DNA from: Bryobacterales bacterium
Lineage (GTDB): Bacteria; Acidobacteriota; Terriglobia; Bryobacterales; Bryobacteraceae
Length of the DNA stretch: 36,396 nucleotides
Assembly (NCBI GenBank): GCA_016721425.1
Contig: JADKID010000031.1
Location: forward strand, 1-36,396
Direction of reading: 5' to 3'
Below the pieces are notes generated by a model. It was given only the letters and a program-made list of their open reading frames with translations, ran no database searches and was not told where the DNA came from. Both the position numbers and the translations under genes were made by a program. Of this stretch, positions 1 through 11,324 are shown in pieces; position 1 is the stretch's first letter, and each line of letters starts with the position of its first letter.

Positions 1-254
1 AGCGTGCCTGAAACGACGCCCTCGGGCAGTTCATGAGCTGCCGGAATATCCACAACAGCCAATGGGTAAACGTGCCGTTGGGCGCACGTCCGGATCATCC
101 GCAACGCAAAACTGCGTGTGCCGGACAGCGCGGTCCTCCCAGGCCAGGCAGAGAGAGGTTGTCTCCATCACCCGTATACCGGACGGGGATGGCTTCCCTT
201 CATTGAAGGAAGAGGGCGGAAACTCAGAACGACATGGGACCGCCAAGCGTCAGT

Positions 255-1997
255 TCACTGTGCGCTTCTATTCTGGACCAAACCGTATTCACGCAAAACC
301 CGGAATTGTGACCGGCAGCTTCCGTTGACGGGGATTTCGCGAACAGCGCCACGCACCGCGGCCCGTCTCCGAAGGCAACCTGCTGAACGTCGCCAAACAG
401 GCCGGCACCCCGGGTACGCCCGCAGCAAGGTAGGGATTGATTGGCGCCACAAACGCAGCAGGCTTGCCGGTGGCCAGGAGCTGATCCACAAACGCGGGAT
501 GGTTCCCAGCCCGGCGCTACGTTGCCGCGATGGGCGCCCCGGGTCACGTACGCCGCAGATCACCACCGCGCTGCACGCCGCCATGCTCCCGGGCCAGACG
601 CGTATGCCCTCCGGCGGCGGTTGCGGGTCCAGCAACTGCGCTGGCCGGCGGCGCTCGCCCCGAAGCAACTCCATCATGTCGCGCCCTGCTGTTAAACCGG
701 CCCGCGCCCAGGTGAAGCACGCGTTGGCGCCGTCGCGTGGCAACGGCGAAACCACGCCCTCGTTCTTCACCAGAGCCAGCATATAAAGCCACCGATTGCG
801 CCGTCTGCTCGAATACCACAGAATGGATCAGAATCACCGACTGCTTCCAGGAATCCACCAGCTTCTTCTTGTTGAGTCCCACGCACTTTTGGCATGTTAC
901 CTTTGCGAAGGGGATCTTTACCACCTAACGCGCTCGTCAAATCCGCTTCTGCGTCAAGCGGCGCGCAACAGCAGCCGGGATGGCGTCCACCGAAACGCGG
1001 GCGTTCGTTGGGATCGCGTGAACCGCCGGCCTCAATCGCGCGCACCGCCGCTTCACCCGGAGGAAAGAACTAATTTCATATCCATGTAGTCGGTGGTGAT
1101 CAAGCCTTTGAAACCATCTGCTTCGCACTGGGATACCCATCGGGATCTACGCCGGAACCGTGGCCAGCGTCTCCACCATCCAGCGCCGGCGTTGAGATGC
1201 GCCGTCATCACTGAATCCGCCGGCAGCGGTGGCGGCCGGAACAGCGCCAGTTCCACCTTCTCCATTCGCTCGCGCGTCACGCCGAAATCGTGGCCGGGCC
1301 GATATGGCTGTCCGTGGCCCGTGTCGCGTGGCCGGGGAAGTGCTTCACCGTGGTGGGCACCGGGTACTGCGCGTCGCTGTGCGCGCCCTTCGATGAATGC
1401 GGCGACGTGCGCCGAGACCGCTTCCAGATTCTCGCTGAACCCGCGGATGTTGATGATCAGGTTGCCGGGTTGTTGCATTGGCGTCGGCGACCGGCGCAGG
1501 CACCCGCTGCACCATTGCGCGGATTCGCGCCGTGGCGCAACCCAGCGCCGCGTGGCTCCGATCGTTTCGCCGCTCCATGGGCCATCAGGTGCGGAGGATG
1601 AGAGTCATGGTGGAGTTCGGGCTGGGGACGCGCCCCAGTTAAGTCTCCGCCCACGATCAGAGGCACTTTAGCCAACTTCTGCATGCGGTTTCAGAATGCG
1701 ACCATCTGATGGTTCGCCCGCTTAACGATGCCATTTTTGCACTCTGTTGACGCAATCGAACCGCCTACCTTCAGATCGCGCACCAGCGTCGTAGTCGCGA
1801 TAGGCCTTGGAGCGATTGGAACTCGCCGTGGCACACCATCAGCAGCTGCGCGGCGCGCTCGCGCGGCGTCATGGACTTCAGCCACTTTTGCGCGATAGAG
1901 GACGATCACGGGTGCTTGGGTGCGTGCTTTTTCTTTTCAGGGCGGCGGCCGGCAGGTACCGAGCGCTGGGGCGAGCAAAGGCGACGATCGAACCACC
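255..1997 (-). pseudogene. GH3-family beta-N-acetylhexosaminidase/beta-glucosidase, multiply frameshifted
   Basis: Read across all three minus-strand frames, this stretch gives a nearly full GH3 glycosidase. A helix beginning KWLKSMTPRERAAQLLMV lies near 1830-1890. It is followed by VRDLKVGGSI, then MQKLAKVPLIVGGD, NLIINIRGFSEN, TRERMEKVELALFRP, DSVMTAHLN and the conserved TTDYMDM, whose Asp is at the usual nucleophile position. The C-terminal domain shows VGLNKKKLVD, SLALVKNEGVV and KLPVTIPGFA. GH3 enzymes hydrolyse terminal beta-linked sugars, and a signal-peptide-like start near 1997 suggests export. No frame stays open for more than about 140 codons of homologous sequence. The gene is either heavily decayed or, more likely, badly sequenced, since motif residues are intact between the shifts. 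Both ends are approximate. Confidence 0.75.
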
Positions 1998-2015
1998 ATC
2001 GCCGCAGCCGGAAGC

Positions 2016-2509
2016 TATCACTCGCGTTGCTTAGGTGGCGTGGTTTTCTTGCGGGCCGCAGGCGCGCCTTAGCCTCGAACCGCACGGGCTTGCGAGGCGA
2101 CTTCAACAACCTGCCGTCCGCTTCAGAGCGCTGCCGGGTGCTGTACTTCGTTGGAGCTCTTCATGATCCTGCGTTGGCGCTGAACGTTGCTTCTCGGTCA
2201 GGCCCAGCGCATCGACAAAACACAAGAATCGGATCACTGGAATCATCGCTTTTTCCCCGCGCAGCTTTCCAATCAACTCGACGCCATCCACACTCAGGCA
2301 TCTTGAAATCTGATCACCACCAGATCGGCGAGTACTCTTTGCGAAACATCTCGAGGGCCTTCTGCGGGTCGGTGGTGCCGTCCGTCTTGCAACAGGCTCC
2401 TCCAGCGGCACCGCTCTGCGGAGCCGCATCATTCCAGATCTGTTTGTCGTCCACCAAAAGGACGCGTGGGAGTTACCAACTGATGTTGACGATTTGGCGC
2501 GGTGACCAT
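2016..2509 (-). pseudogene. CheY-like response regulator receiver, frameshifted
   Basis: Pieces of a receiver domain appear in successive minus-strand frames: LLVDDKQIWND near the start, an Asp-containing SDFKMPECGW-like segment in one frame, then DGVELIGKLRGEKAMIPVI and CFVDALGLTEK. These fit the beta1 acidic pair, the beta3 phospho-acceptor region and beta4-beta5 of CheY-type domains. A basic tail rich in Lys, Ala and Pro (ARKKTTPPKQRE) closes the reading frame at the TCA at 2016. The next gene, the GH3 glycosidase, would start 19 bp downstream. No output domain is visible, so this would be a single-domain receiver of about 155 residues. Several indels prevent a single ORF. The start at 2509 is the ATG that best fits the frame before the DD pair, and its placement is weak. 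Confidence 0.5.
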
Positions 2510-2559
2510 GAACCTTGCCGAAGTTAACAGAGCTGAAACAGGCGTGTCCAACGGTAAGC

Positions 2560-3758
2560 ATGTATCACGCTCATCCAGAGGCGAGATAAGCTTCCTTGAA
2601 AACTGCCCCTCCTGTGGTGCAGAGAGGACTGCTCCACTTCCTCGGCAATTCTGCCCGGCCCGATACCGCACTGGTGTGTCATGGGCTTTATTACTCGTCG
2701 ATAATCCGCAAGGTTCACCCGTTTGGGGTTAATAAGGTTCGCCCGGGGTTTTCTGAACTTACCAATCGCAGGAAGGCTACGTTGTTGGGCTGGTGGGCCA
2801 GCAGTGGGTGTTGCGCAACGCTTCATTGACCTGGCGGAAGATATTGCTGGCCTCGCCGAAGAAACGGAGAACCACGCGCCTGGCCGCCGGTCTCCTTCTG
2901 TGAAGGTGTGCGAACTGGTTGACGCTGCAAAAAGTCGAGCCTCTGGATGGTAGGCATCACCTCGGAGCGTGGCCATTTCATGGATCTTGCACGGAGGATC
3001 GAGGGCGCCCGCAGCACGCTGGAGTTTTGGAGCTTGCGGCGTATGCGATCGAATGTGATCTTGGAAGACGCCTGCTTGCCTGTTGCGATAGAGGATCGCC
3101 TTGCATTACATCGATCTCGCTCATGCGATCTGCACGTGATTGCAGGCATCGTACATATTCGATTCAGAAAGCGGGATGCACAGCCGCGCCGGCCTCACTC
3201 CTGCGTGTCCTGCCGGTTGGTGGAGAAGTCACTGAGCTCGGACCGCAGATCCAAAATACCAGCAACAATATCGCTGGGCTTGAGCGTGGAGAGGAATCCT
3301 AGCAGGCCTGAGGTGTTCTCCTTGCCAGCCGTAGGACCAGTACGACTGGAACTGGTTTGCCGTTTCAACCACCATCGCAATCGTGATGGGCGCCTCGCCA
3401 TGCTGAAGCTGTTGGTCTCGCGGTACCGCCGTCTTTCCAGATGCTGAAGTTGCCGGGCCGGAATGTTCGGGATGAATCGGCCCCGGTTATCGAGCACGCC
3501 GACATCCACGGTGACCGTCAGGTTGTCGCTGCGGAACGTGGGGCCATCGGCCTTGCCAGCTCCCGGGCGCCTTTTCTGAATGCGGGAGGATCTTGGCGCC
3601 TTCGGTTTCCGGCGGTTTCTCGGTGTCTTTGGCGTCGCCCTTCTTTTGGGCCGCGCGACGGTGTCGCCGCTCTCCTTCTTCGGGCCCGCTTGAGCGCCCA
3701 GGTAACCAGCGGTGACCAGCACGCCGGCTAGAACGAGAGGCAGTCGACACAATCTCAT
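2560..3758 (-). pseudogene. VWFA-related Acidobacterial domain protein, multiply frameshifted
   Basis: The N-terminus is a signal peptide (MRLCRLPLVLAGVLVTAGYLGAQA) followed by a Lys/Pro/Arg-rich linker. Then comes DNLTVTVDVGVLDNRGRFIPNI, which is typical of the VWFA-related domain family first catalogued in Acidobacteria (TIGR03436-like). Downstream frames continue with LKPSDIVA, LSDFSTNRQDTQE, KITFDRIRRKLQ, IQRLDFLQ, a KETGGQA segment, and FRKPRANLINPK with DYRRVIKPM. This order matches the family through its C-terminus. Members are secreted proteins of unknown function with a MIDAS-type fold. The gene lies upstream of the receiver and GH3 genes on the same strand and may share their transcript. 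Frames change about six times. The 3' end is uncertain because the last recognisable motif lies near 2600. Confidence 0.7.
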
Positions 3759-3826
3759 GGATATGCCTTCCCCAGAACAATAGACGTCAGAACGGCCCCG
3801 GCAGGTTGCGGACGGCTTGCGAAAGA

Positions 3827-4607
3827 CTAGTTGATCCAATCATTGCGCTTGGTGCCGTGCTTCTTCGGATACACCTGAACTTCTTCTTTGCCCGCTGGAG
3901 CTTCCAATTCTGATAGCGGCTGTTGAACCTTCTCTAAGACTGAAGCGAATCACCGGCCCCCTGCCCTTTGCGGCGCCCAACCCCAGCTTAAGAAAAGCAT
4001 AGCCGAATGCCATCCCGCCCAGATGGGCGAAGTGGCTCACCGAGCCGCCGCTGTCACCCAGCGCGCCTCGGAAGACGATCGCGCCCATGATCAGAACGTA
4101 CCAGCGCGCCTCGATGGGGAAGAGCCCGAAAAAGTAGATGATGGAGCGCGGAAACAGAATGCCAAATGCCAGCAGCAGGTTGCTAGATGGCGCCCGAGGC
4201 GCCGATGGTGCGCGTGTTCATGGAGCCAAACAGCGCGTTCAGAACGATTACGCACACGCCGGCGCCCACGCCGCAGAAGAAGTAGAATTGCAGGAACCGC
4301 CGCGTGCCCCAGACACTTTCCAGCGCCGTGCCGAACATCCACAGCGTGAGCATGTTCATCAGGATGTGGCCAAATCCGGCGGTGCTGGGCAGGAAGAGGT
4401 AGGTGAAGGCTGCCAGATGGCAAAGGAGAAGATCACCGAGCGCGGCACCAGGGCAAATGGCAGGAAGATCTGGCCCACCGGCGTGCGTTCCAGCAGGAAG
4501 CTCAGCAGAAAGATGGCGCAGTTGACGATCACCAGCCATTTGACGGCTGTCGTCATGCGATTCATGGGCGGTGGACCGTATCCACGGTCGCGAACGGAAA
4601 AGGCCAT
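3827..4607 (-). CDS. Rhomboid-family intramembrane serine protease (frameshifted)
   Basis: This is a rhomboid protease of about 255 residues after correction. TM1 is VKWLVIVNCAIFLLSFLL and is followed by FLPFALVPRSVIFSFAIWQ. In the next frame come FTYLFLP and the diagnostic loop GFGHILMNMLTLWMFG, then WGTRRFLQFYFFCGVGAG and the catalytic serine motif TIGASGAI. The third frame gives IEARWYVLIMGAIVF and HFAHLGGMAFGYAF, with the catalytic His. The corrected C-terminus reads VQVYPKKHGTKRNDWIN and stops at 3827. The start at 4607 (MAFSVRDRGYGPP) fits the family, although an in-frame ATG exists at 4634. Rhomboids cleave transmembrane helices within the membrane. The shift near 4415 looks like a missing T in a T run. 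All catalytic elements are present, so a sequencing artefact is more likely than decay. Confidence 0.85.
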
Positions 4608-4689
4608 CGTGCGGGTATCTGCCTCTAACTTCACAATACCATTGATGATTCTCAGCGCTCCCGCAGGCGGTCAACGCGCAACGAGGGCG

Positions 4690-5791
4690 TCAGCGGCGGG
4701 CTTCCGCCGCATTTTGTTCCAGCACGGCCAGTTGCCGCAGAGCTTGGGGATCGCGGCTGCCCAGCCGCAGCGCCTCCTTCAGAGCAAACCGCGCGTCGAG
4801 CGCCCGGCCCTGATGCAAGGCCAGGTCCCCGATCAGCGACCACAACTCCGGATTGTCCCTGCTGGAATCCGCCATGCGATCCAGATAGCTCTGGGCGCCG
4901 CCCGTATCGCCGTTGCGCAGCAACAACCCGGCCAAGGCCAGGCCCACCTCATCCGCGCCGGCGCGGAACGCCACGGCTGCCTGCAATGCCGGACGGCTGA
5001 GACGGTCCACCGCCTTCAAGCGGCCCAAATGCGTGGCTAGGTCCGCTTCCAATGCCGGCAAGCCGCGCCCGTACACCCACGCCACGGCGCTCTCCAGACT
5101 CGCCCTGGTTCAGCCGGTTTACCAGCGTCCACGCCTCGGCCCGGTACGCCGGATCCGTCATCAACAGATGGGCCAGCGCCCAGCTTTGCGCGTAAAACTG
5201 GAGCGCCGGCTGACGATCCTGATACTCCACCGAGCTCTTGACCACAGACGCCAGTTCCCGCAGAGGCAGCAGGCCGCTGCGGCGCAGGCGCTCCACCCGC
5301 AGTTGCACCACGCCGGGTTCCACGCCGCCCCGTAGATCAGCCAGACCCTCTTCCAGCCACAGCGGCAGGCGCTGCCAGCGGCTTCGCAGCAGATGGTGGA
5401 TGTATTCATGGCGCAGGGCGGGGAAGTTCTCCTTTGCCAGGCGGCCCAGGACAATGATGTCCTGCCCTGAGCCGCCGACAAAGTACGCGGGCGAGAAAGA
5501 GTTGATTCGAAATGGCCGGTATTCCGGCTCAGACGCGAAAGCGACAATCCGCAGCGGCGGCTTGCCGGGCTCGGCCGTCTGGCGCACCGGCGCCACGGCT
5601 CGCCAGTCTGTACGCAGTGCCTCCAGTTCCGCTGCCGCCTCAACCGCCGTTTGCACGTCGCCGCTGGTCAGTAGCTCAAATTCGGGCGCGTTCACACGGA
5701 TCCAAGCAGATGGGGCCGGGCCGGCCTGGCATTGGAGGAGGAGCAGCCCTACCGCCCAGCCCCATGTCTTGCCTGTTGAGAGCACTTCCAT
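4690..5791 (-). CDS. Secreted peptidase MA-like zinc metallopeptidase with C-terminal TPRs (frameshifted)
   Basis: The first 270 or so residues start with a signal peptide ending near QCQAGPAPSA. The metallopeptidase core carries the HExxH motif in FPALRHEYIHHLL, and a downstream WLEEGLAD segment supplies the third zinc ligand (Glu), as in gluzincins of the peptidase-MA group. A frameshift near 5095 moves the sequence into a second frame. That frame encodes about 130 residues with TPR-like helices (AQSYLDRMADSSRDNPELWSLIGDLAL and following) and ends at 4690. The two parts join as GESLESAVAWVYGRGL, which suggests one gene of about 366 codons. The protein is probably exported. Its substrate is not evident. 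The gene is divergent from the Nudix-like gene at 5891, with about 100 bp between the starts. Confidence 0.75.
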
Positions 5792-5890
5792 TGTCCTCAG
5801 GTCTCCTATCGGCGTCCCATGTGCGATCTAATAGGGAGGATTCTACCTGAGGCGCCTCCCGCACAACACCTAACGGCAAGCATTTCTAGA

Positions 5891-6739
5891 ATGAAGCAAT
5901 TTGAGGATTACCTGATCCGCGAATACAGCTCCTCCCGATTGCTCGTGCGCGCCCGCATCCGGTTCCCTGTCGCCTGCTGGCCTGCACCGAGGGCGCAATG
6001 GACCGATCCGGACAGCGCACTGGGCGAGTTGGACCCGGACGCGCCGCGCGCGGTGGAACTCAACCCCCGCTTTGCCAAAGGCAAGATGTTCGATGGCGAG
6101 GTCTACGCCATGCGGTGCCTGCGCTGCTCTGGCCGGCTTCGGCTCGATACCAGGCGCGGCGGCTATTTCGATTCGCTGAACACCTGCGAGGCGATGGAAC
6201 TGGAGTTGTTAGAAGATGTGCCGGGCCTGCCGCTGCGCACCGGCCAGCCTCTGATGGACGGCACGAAGCGCTGCGCGGCGATCGGCGTGGCCACTCTTCT
6301 CGTCCTGCGCGACCGGTCCGGCCATTCACTCGTGCTCGCCCCCCATCGCGGCCGGGGCATGCCGCACCGCGCCGGCCAACTCCACGTCGTGCCGTCAGGA
6401 ATGTTTCAGCCGCCCTACTCGGTGGCACAGACCGTGCGGACCGAACTGAGAGAAGAGCTGCACGGTCTCCGCCTGCCATCGGACGCGCCGATCTACTTCA
6501 CCGGCATCGCCATCAATCTGATGAATCTGCGCCCCGAGATCTGCACGATGGTGATTGTCGATCGTCCGCCCACCCTGCGGCTCGGCGCCGAGTTTCAGCC
6601 CGGTGCGCGCGTCGTTGCTTCTGGCTCCGACGCGCATCTGGTGCGGGCGCTGCAGCTCCACGACACGCCCATCACGCCGCCCGGCGCCGCCGCGCTATTC
6701 CTCGGCGCCAGGGTGCTCCGTCAACTGCTCAAGCCTTGA
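5891..6739 (+). CDS. Nudix-like domain protein with degenerate Nudix box
   Basis: The ORF of about 282 codons starts at MKQFEDYLIREY. The open frame extends upstream to 5819, but the extra residues have no family character. The centre contains a beta-rich Nudix-like fold: TLLVLRDRSGHSLVLAPHRG, then GMPHRAGQLHVVPSGMF, then TELREELHGL. The last two resemble the Nudix box GX5EX7REUXEEXGU, but the first Glu is replaced and there is one extra residue before the final Gly. The REEL core keeps the adjacent glutamates that bind metal. Nudix proteins hydrolyse nucleoside diphosphates linked to other groups, but similar domains also serve as ligand sensors. With this altered box I would not assign catalysis. 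The stop overlaps the end of the convergent gene at 6729 by 11 bp. Confidence 0.6.
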   Translation: MKQFEDYLIREYSSSRLLVRARIRFPVACWPAPRAQWTDPDSALGELDPDAPRAVELNPRFAKGKMFDGEVYAMRCLRCSGRLRLDTRRGGYFDSLNTCEAMELELLEDVPGLPLRTGQPLMDGTKRCAAIGVATLLVLRDRSGHSLVLAPHRGRGMPHRAGQLHVVPSGMFQPPYSVAQTVRTELREELHGLRLPSDAPIYFTGIAINLMNLRPEICTMVIVDRPPTLRLGAEFQPGARVVASGSDAHLVRALQLHDTPITPPGAAALFLGARVLRQLLKP

Positions 6740-7178
6740 AGCGCGCCGCAAAGCTCTCGTCACGCCCTCGCCCTGCCGGTTGAGCCACTCCTTCGCCCAG
6801 CCCGCCACTGTCTCAGATTGCGCAGCAACTGCGGCGAGTTGTTGAGCTGGCGCAGCTCCGGCACGATGCCCCTGGATGCGCTCCCAGACGATCAGATGCT
6901 CCAGCGAGTTCTGGATGAAGAGCTCCGGGATGCAGCACGCCGCTGGTCACAAAGCTCGCCGCCATCTCCCAATACGAAGTCACCATCCGGTAGTTGGCGT
7001 TCATGCCGGAGCCGGGCGGGCACTTCGCCTGCCAGTCGGCCAGCGACTGCGGTTTGCACTCACCGACGAACCACGCGCGGGCCGCGCGCAGCTTCTCTTC
7101 GCGCCGCTCTTCATAGAGCCGCAGGATCAGGTTGGCGTCTTCGTAGGTCGCCGGACGGTTCCAGTCAATTTTTCCCAT
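6729..7178 (-). CDS. Small conserved protein, function unknown (one frameshift)
   Basis: The N-terminal 80 residues, from MGKIDWNRPATYEDANLILRL through EERREEKLRAARAWFV and PPGSGMNANYRMVTSYWEM to ASFVTSGVLHPEL, form one clean frame. They resemble a short helical protein family I recall as common in Acidobacteria, although I cannot name a domain. After a shift near 6930 the sequence continues as IQNSLEHLIVWERIQGHR, then ETVAGWAKEWLNRQGEGVTRA, ending AARFKA at 6729. The corrected length is about 150 residues. There is no signal peptide or membrane segment, and no catalytic signature. The gene runs opposite to acs, whose start lies 43 bp from this start, so the two promoters must be interleaved. 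Confidence 0.6.
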
Positions 7179-7220
7179 AGTCGTGATTCTACCCGCTTTG
7201 CTAAACTCATCTTCAAAACC

Positions 7221-9148
<1,928 letters not shown>

Positions 9149-9711
9149 TCGCTCCGAACACAAAACCGCTCGATTCCTGGGGGCCCGGGCACGTACTCGG
9201 CCAAGAGGAAATCCCTTTGGAGCGGATGGTTATGCGATGCAAAATTTGCACCATTGTGCAATTTTTGCCGTGAGGTGCCAAGGCCTCACTGCCGCGCATC
9301 GGGTTCCCTGAAAGCGGTGGGCCCAGTGCGTGACGATGAACTGCTCACGGCGGTTCGTAGTTAACTTTACCGCTGACTGGTGCGTCAGATCGGAGTTCAG
9401 CGCGAATTGCGCAATCGTGGGCGCATTGGCTTTGTGCCGCCACAGGGGATGGCGCGCCCTAGTTGGCCTGAGAATTGCTAACTCTCAGTATGGAGGGACG
9501 GTGATTGTGGATTTGGCTCGGTGAGAAAGGATCTTGAATGCGCTGATCAACTCCGATGAATCTGGCAGGTGCCATCCTGTGGGGGCTGATGTGTTTTCCA
9601 CCTATCGATCTGGCGGCGGGCCGGGTGACTCCGCTTCCAGGCCGGCGTACTGTTCAAGCTTGCTGCTGCTCAGGTGATTTAGGTTTCAGTTGGCGTGCGG
9701 CGGGTACGATA
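9149..9711. other. 563-bp non-coding interval between acs and the signalling cluster
   Basis: I find no convincing gene here. The open frame running into the regulator from 9556 has no family character before 9712 and is treated as leader. The interval contains a strong inverted repeat at 9239-9268, listed separately. It is less GC-rich than its neighbours near 9235-9275. No clear sigma-54 consensus (TGGCAC-N5-TTGC) was seen by eye. Confidence 0.5.
9239..9268. promoter_or_regulatory. Long inverted repeat, operator- or terminator-like
   Basis: The left arm is GCAAAATTTGCAC and the right arm is GTGCAATTTTTGC, separated by the 4-base spacer CATT. The arms are complementary at 12 of 13 positions. 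This AT-rich palindrome lies 90 bp after the acs stop and about 440 bp before the sigma-54 regulator. It could terminate acs transcription (the right arm contains five T) or be an operator. The inner TGCAC/GTGCA half sites recall NtrC-type sites, but the spacing is shorter than in those. Confidence 0.5.
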
Positions 9712-11301
9712 ATGAGCTCCATGTCTTCTCAGTCTATGAACAAAGTCCTGGTTGTCGATGACGATGAAGATCAGTGCCGTTTACTGGCGGAGGCGCTGGC
9801 TGGGCAAGGCTATGTTACTTGCACGGCCGCTGACGGGATTTACGCGCTCCAACAGATTGACGCTTTCCGGCCCGACGCCATTATCACGGACCTGAACATG
9901 CCTCGCATGGACGGTTTGGAGTTGATGGCGGAAATCAAGAGACGCGAGATGACGACCCCCGTGATTGCGCTGACGGCGTTTGGAAGTGTGGAACAGGCCG
10001 TGGAAATCGTACACGATTTAAAGGCCTTCTGGTTCCTGGAAAAGCCGCTCAAGCTCGGAGTACTGGTGCCGCTTCTGCAGCGTGCGCTCTCCCAGCAGCA
10101 TCTTCTGCGCGAGACAGACCGTCTGAATTTGGAATTGTCCATGCAAGGGTTGCTTGGCTGTCTCGTGGGGAAATCGCCAGCCATGCAGAGGGTGTTTTCG
10201 CTGATCCGTCAGGTGGCGCCCAGTTCCGCTTCGGTTTTGATAACTGGCGAGAGCGGCACCGGCAAAGAAATGGTGGCGCGTGAGATTCACCGGCTCAGCC
10301 GCCGCGCAACAGGACCGTTTGTTGCTATCAACTGCACCGCACTTCCCGAGACCCTGATTGAAAGCGAGCTATTTGGGCACGAGAGAGGTGCGTTCACCGG
10401 GGCCGCGGAGCGCCGGGCCGGTTGTTTCGAACAATCTCATGACGGTACGTTGCTGCTCGATGAGATCGGCGATATGCCGATACAAACTCAGGCGAAGCTC
10501 CTCCGCGTGTTGGAGGACATGCGGGTGAGGAGGTTAGGCGCAAAGACCGAGATCCAGATCGATTCGCGTGTGATTGCAGCCACGAACCGCCCTCCCGAGG
10601 AATCGGTCAGGATGCAGCTTCTCCGCGAAGACCTATACTATCGGCTCAATGTATTTCGCCTCGAACTGCCTCCCCTGCGGGATCGTCGAGAGGACATTGC
10701 GCCAATTGCCCAGATTATGATCCACAACTTGAACAAGCGGCACGAGACCCGCGTAACGGACCTGATGCCTCCGGTGCTCCAACGCCTGGAAGAACACGAT
10801 TGGCCCGGCAACGTCAGGGAGTTGCGCAACGTGATCGAGCGGGCGGTGATCTTGGCGCACGAGGGCCCGATACGCACTGATCACCTTCAGATGGACCCAT
10901 CGACTTCAATTTCGTTACCGTTGCCGCGCCAGGTGGGAGACATGATGACTTTGGAGCCGGGGCTCCCGCTCGCAAAGGCGGAGGAGGCCTATATCCAATT
11001 GACACTCAAGCACCTCAAGTACAACCGCCGTGACACCGCCGCGGCGCTAGGCATCAGTCTCCGTACCTTGCAGACGCGGTTGGGAGAACTTCGCGACCAG
11101 GCCAGGCAGGAAGGCGGGACCGATGATGAACTCGAAGCCAGTGACGAATCCACCCTGGATCAGTTGGAACGGAACCACATCCTGCGAATATTGCGGGAAA
11201 CCCATGGCGTCGTCACCGCCGCCGCCGAACGCCTGGGTGTCCCGCGGACCACACTCAACGCCATGATGAAAAAGCAGGGAATCTCTCGGATGGACCTTTG
11301 A
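9712..11301 (+). CDS. Sigma-54-dependent response regulator (NtrC family) with two tandem Fis-type HTH motifs
   Basis: The protein has about 529 residues. Residues 11-125 form a receiver (KVLVVDDDEDQ; phospho-acceptor Asp60 in ITDLNMP; TAFG; FLEKPLK). The AAA+ sigma-54 activation domain follows, with Walker A GESGTGKE, the sigma-54 contact loop GAFTGA, Walker B LLLDEIGDM and the Arg-rich VRRLGAKTEIQIDSR segment. The C-terminus has two HTH_8/Fis-like units. The first is around NRRDTAAALGISLRTLQTRL. The second, about 50 residues later, is TAAAERLGVPRTTLNAMMKK. Enhancer-binding activators usually have one. It should activate RpoN-dependent promoters after phosphorylation, with a kinase of the adjacent pair as likely partner. 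The start is uncertain: ATGs occur at 9712, 9721 and 9736. It is convergent with the kinase at 11325. Confidence 0.92.
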   Translation: MSSMSSQSMNKVLVVDDDEDQCRLLAEALAGQGYVTCTAADGIYALQQIDAFRPDAIITDLNMPRMDGLELMAEIKRREMTTPVIALTAFGSVEQAVEIVHDLKAFWFLEKPLKLGVLVPLLQRALSQQHLLRETDRLNLELSMQGLLGCLVGKSPAMQRVFSLIRQVAPSSASVLITGESGTGKEMVAREIHRLSRRATGPFVAINCTALPETLIESELFGHERGAFTGAAERRAGCFEQSHDGTLLLDEIGDMPIQTQAKLLRVLEDMRVRRLGAKTEIQIDSRVIAATNRPPEESVRMQLLREDLYYRLNVFRLELPPLRDRREDIAPIAQIMIHNLNKRHETRVTDLMPPVLQRLEEHDWPGNVRELRNVIERAVILAHEGPIRTDHLQMDPSTSISLPLPRQVGDMMTLEPGLPLAKAEEAYIQLTLKHLKYNRRDTAAALGISLRTLQTRLGELRDQARQEGGTDDELEASDESTLDQLERNHILRILRETHGVVTAAAERLGVPRTTLNAMMKKQGISRMDL

Positions 11302-11324
11302 CCCTTGCGTATCCCGGGAGGATG

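Noticed and set aside
9239..9268. Canonical NtrC binding site
   Set aside because: The inner half sites TGCAC and GTGCA look similar, but the 4-base spacing is shorter than in known NtrC sites, so only a generic inverted repeat is reported.
9556..9711. N-terminal extension of the sigma-54 regulator
   Set aside because: The extra 52 residues do not belong to a receiver domain. The conserved KVLVVDDD strand begins just after ATG 9712.
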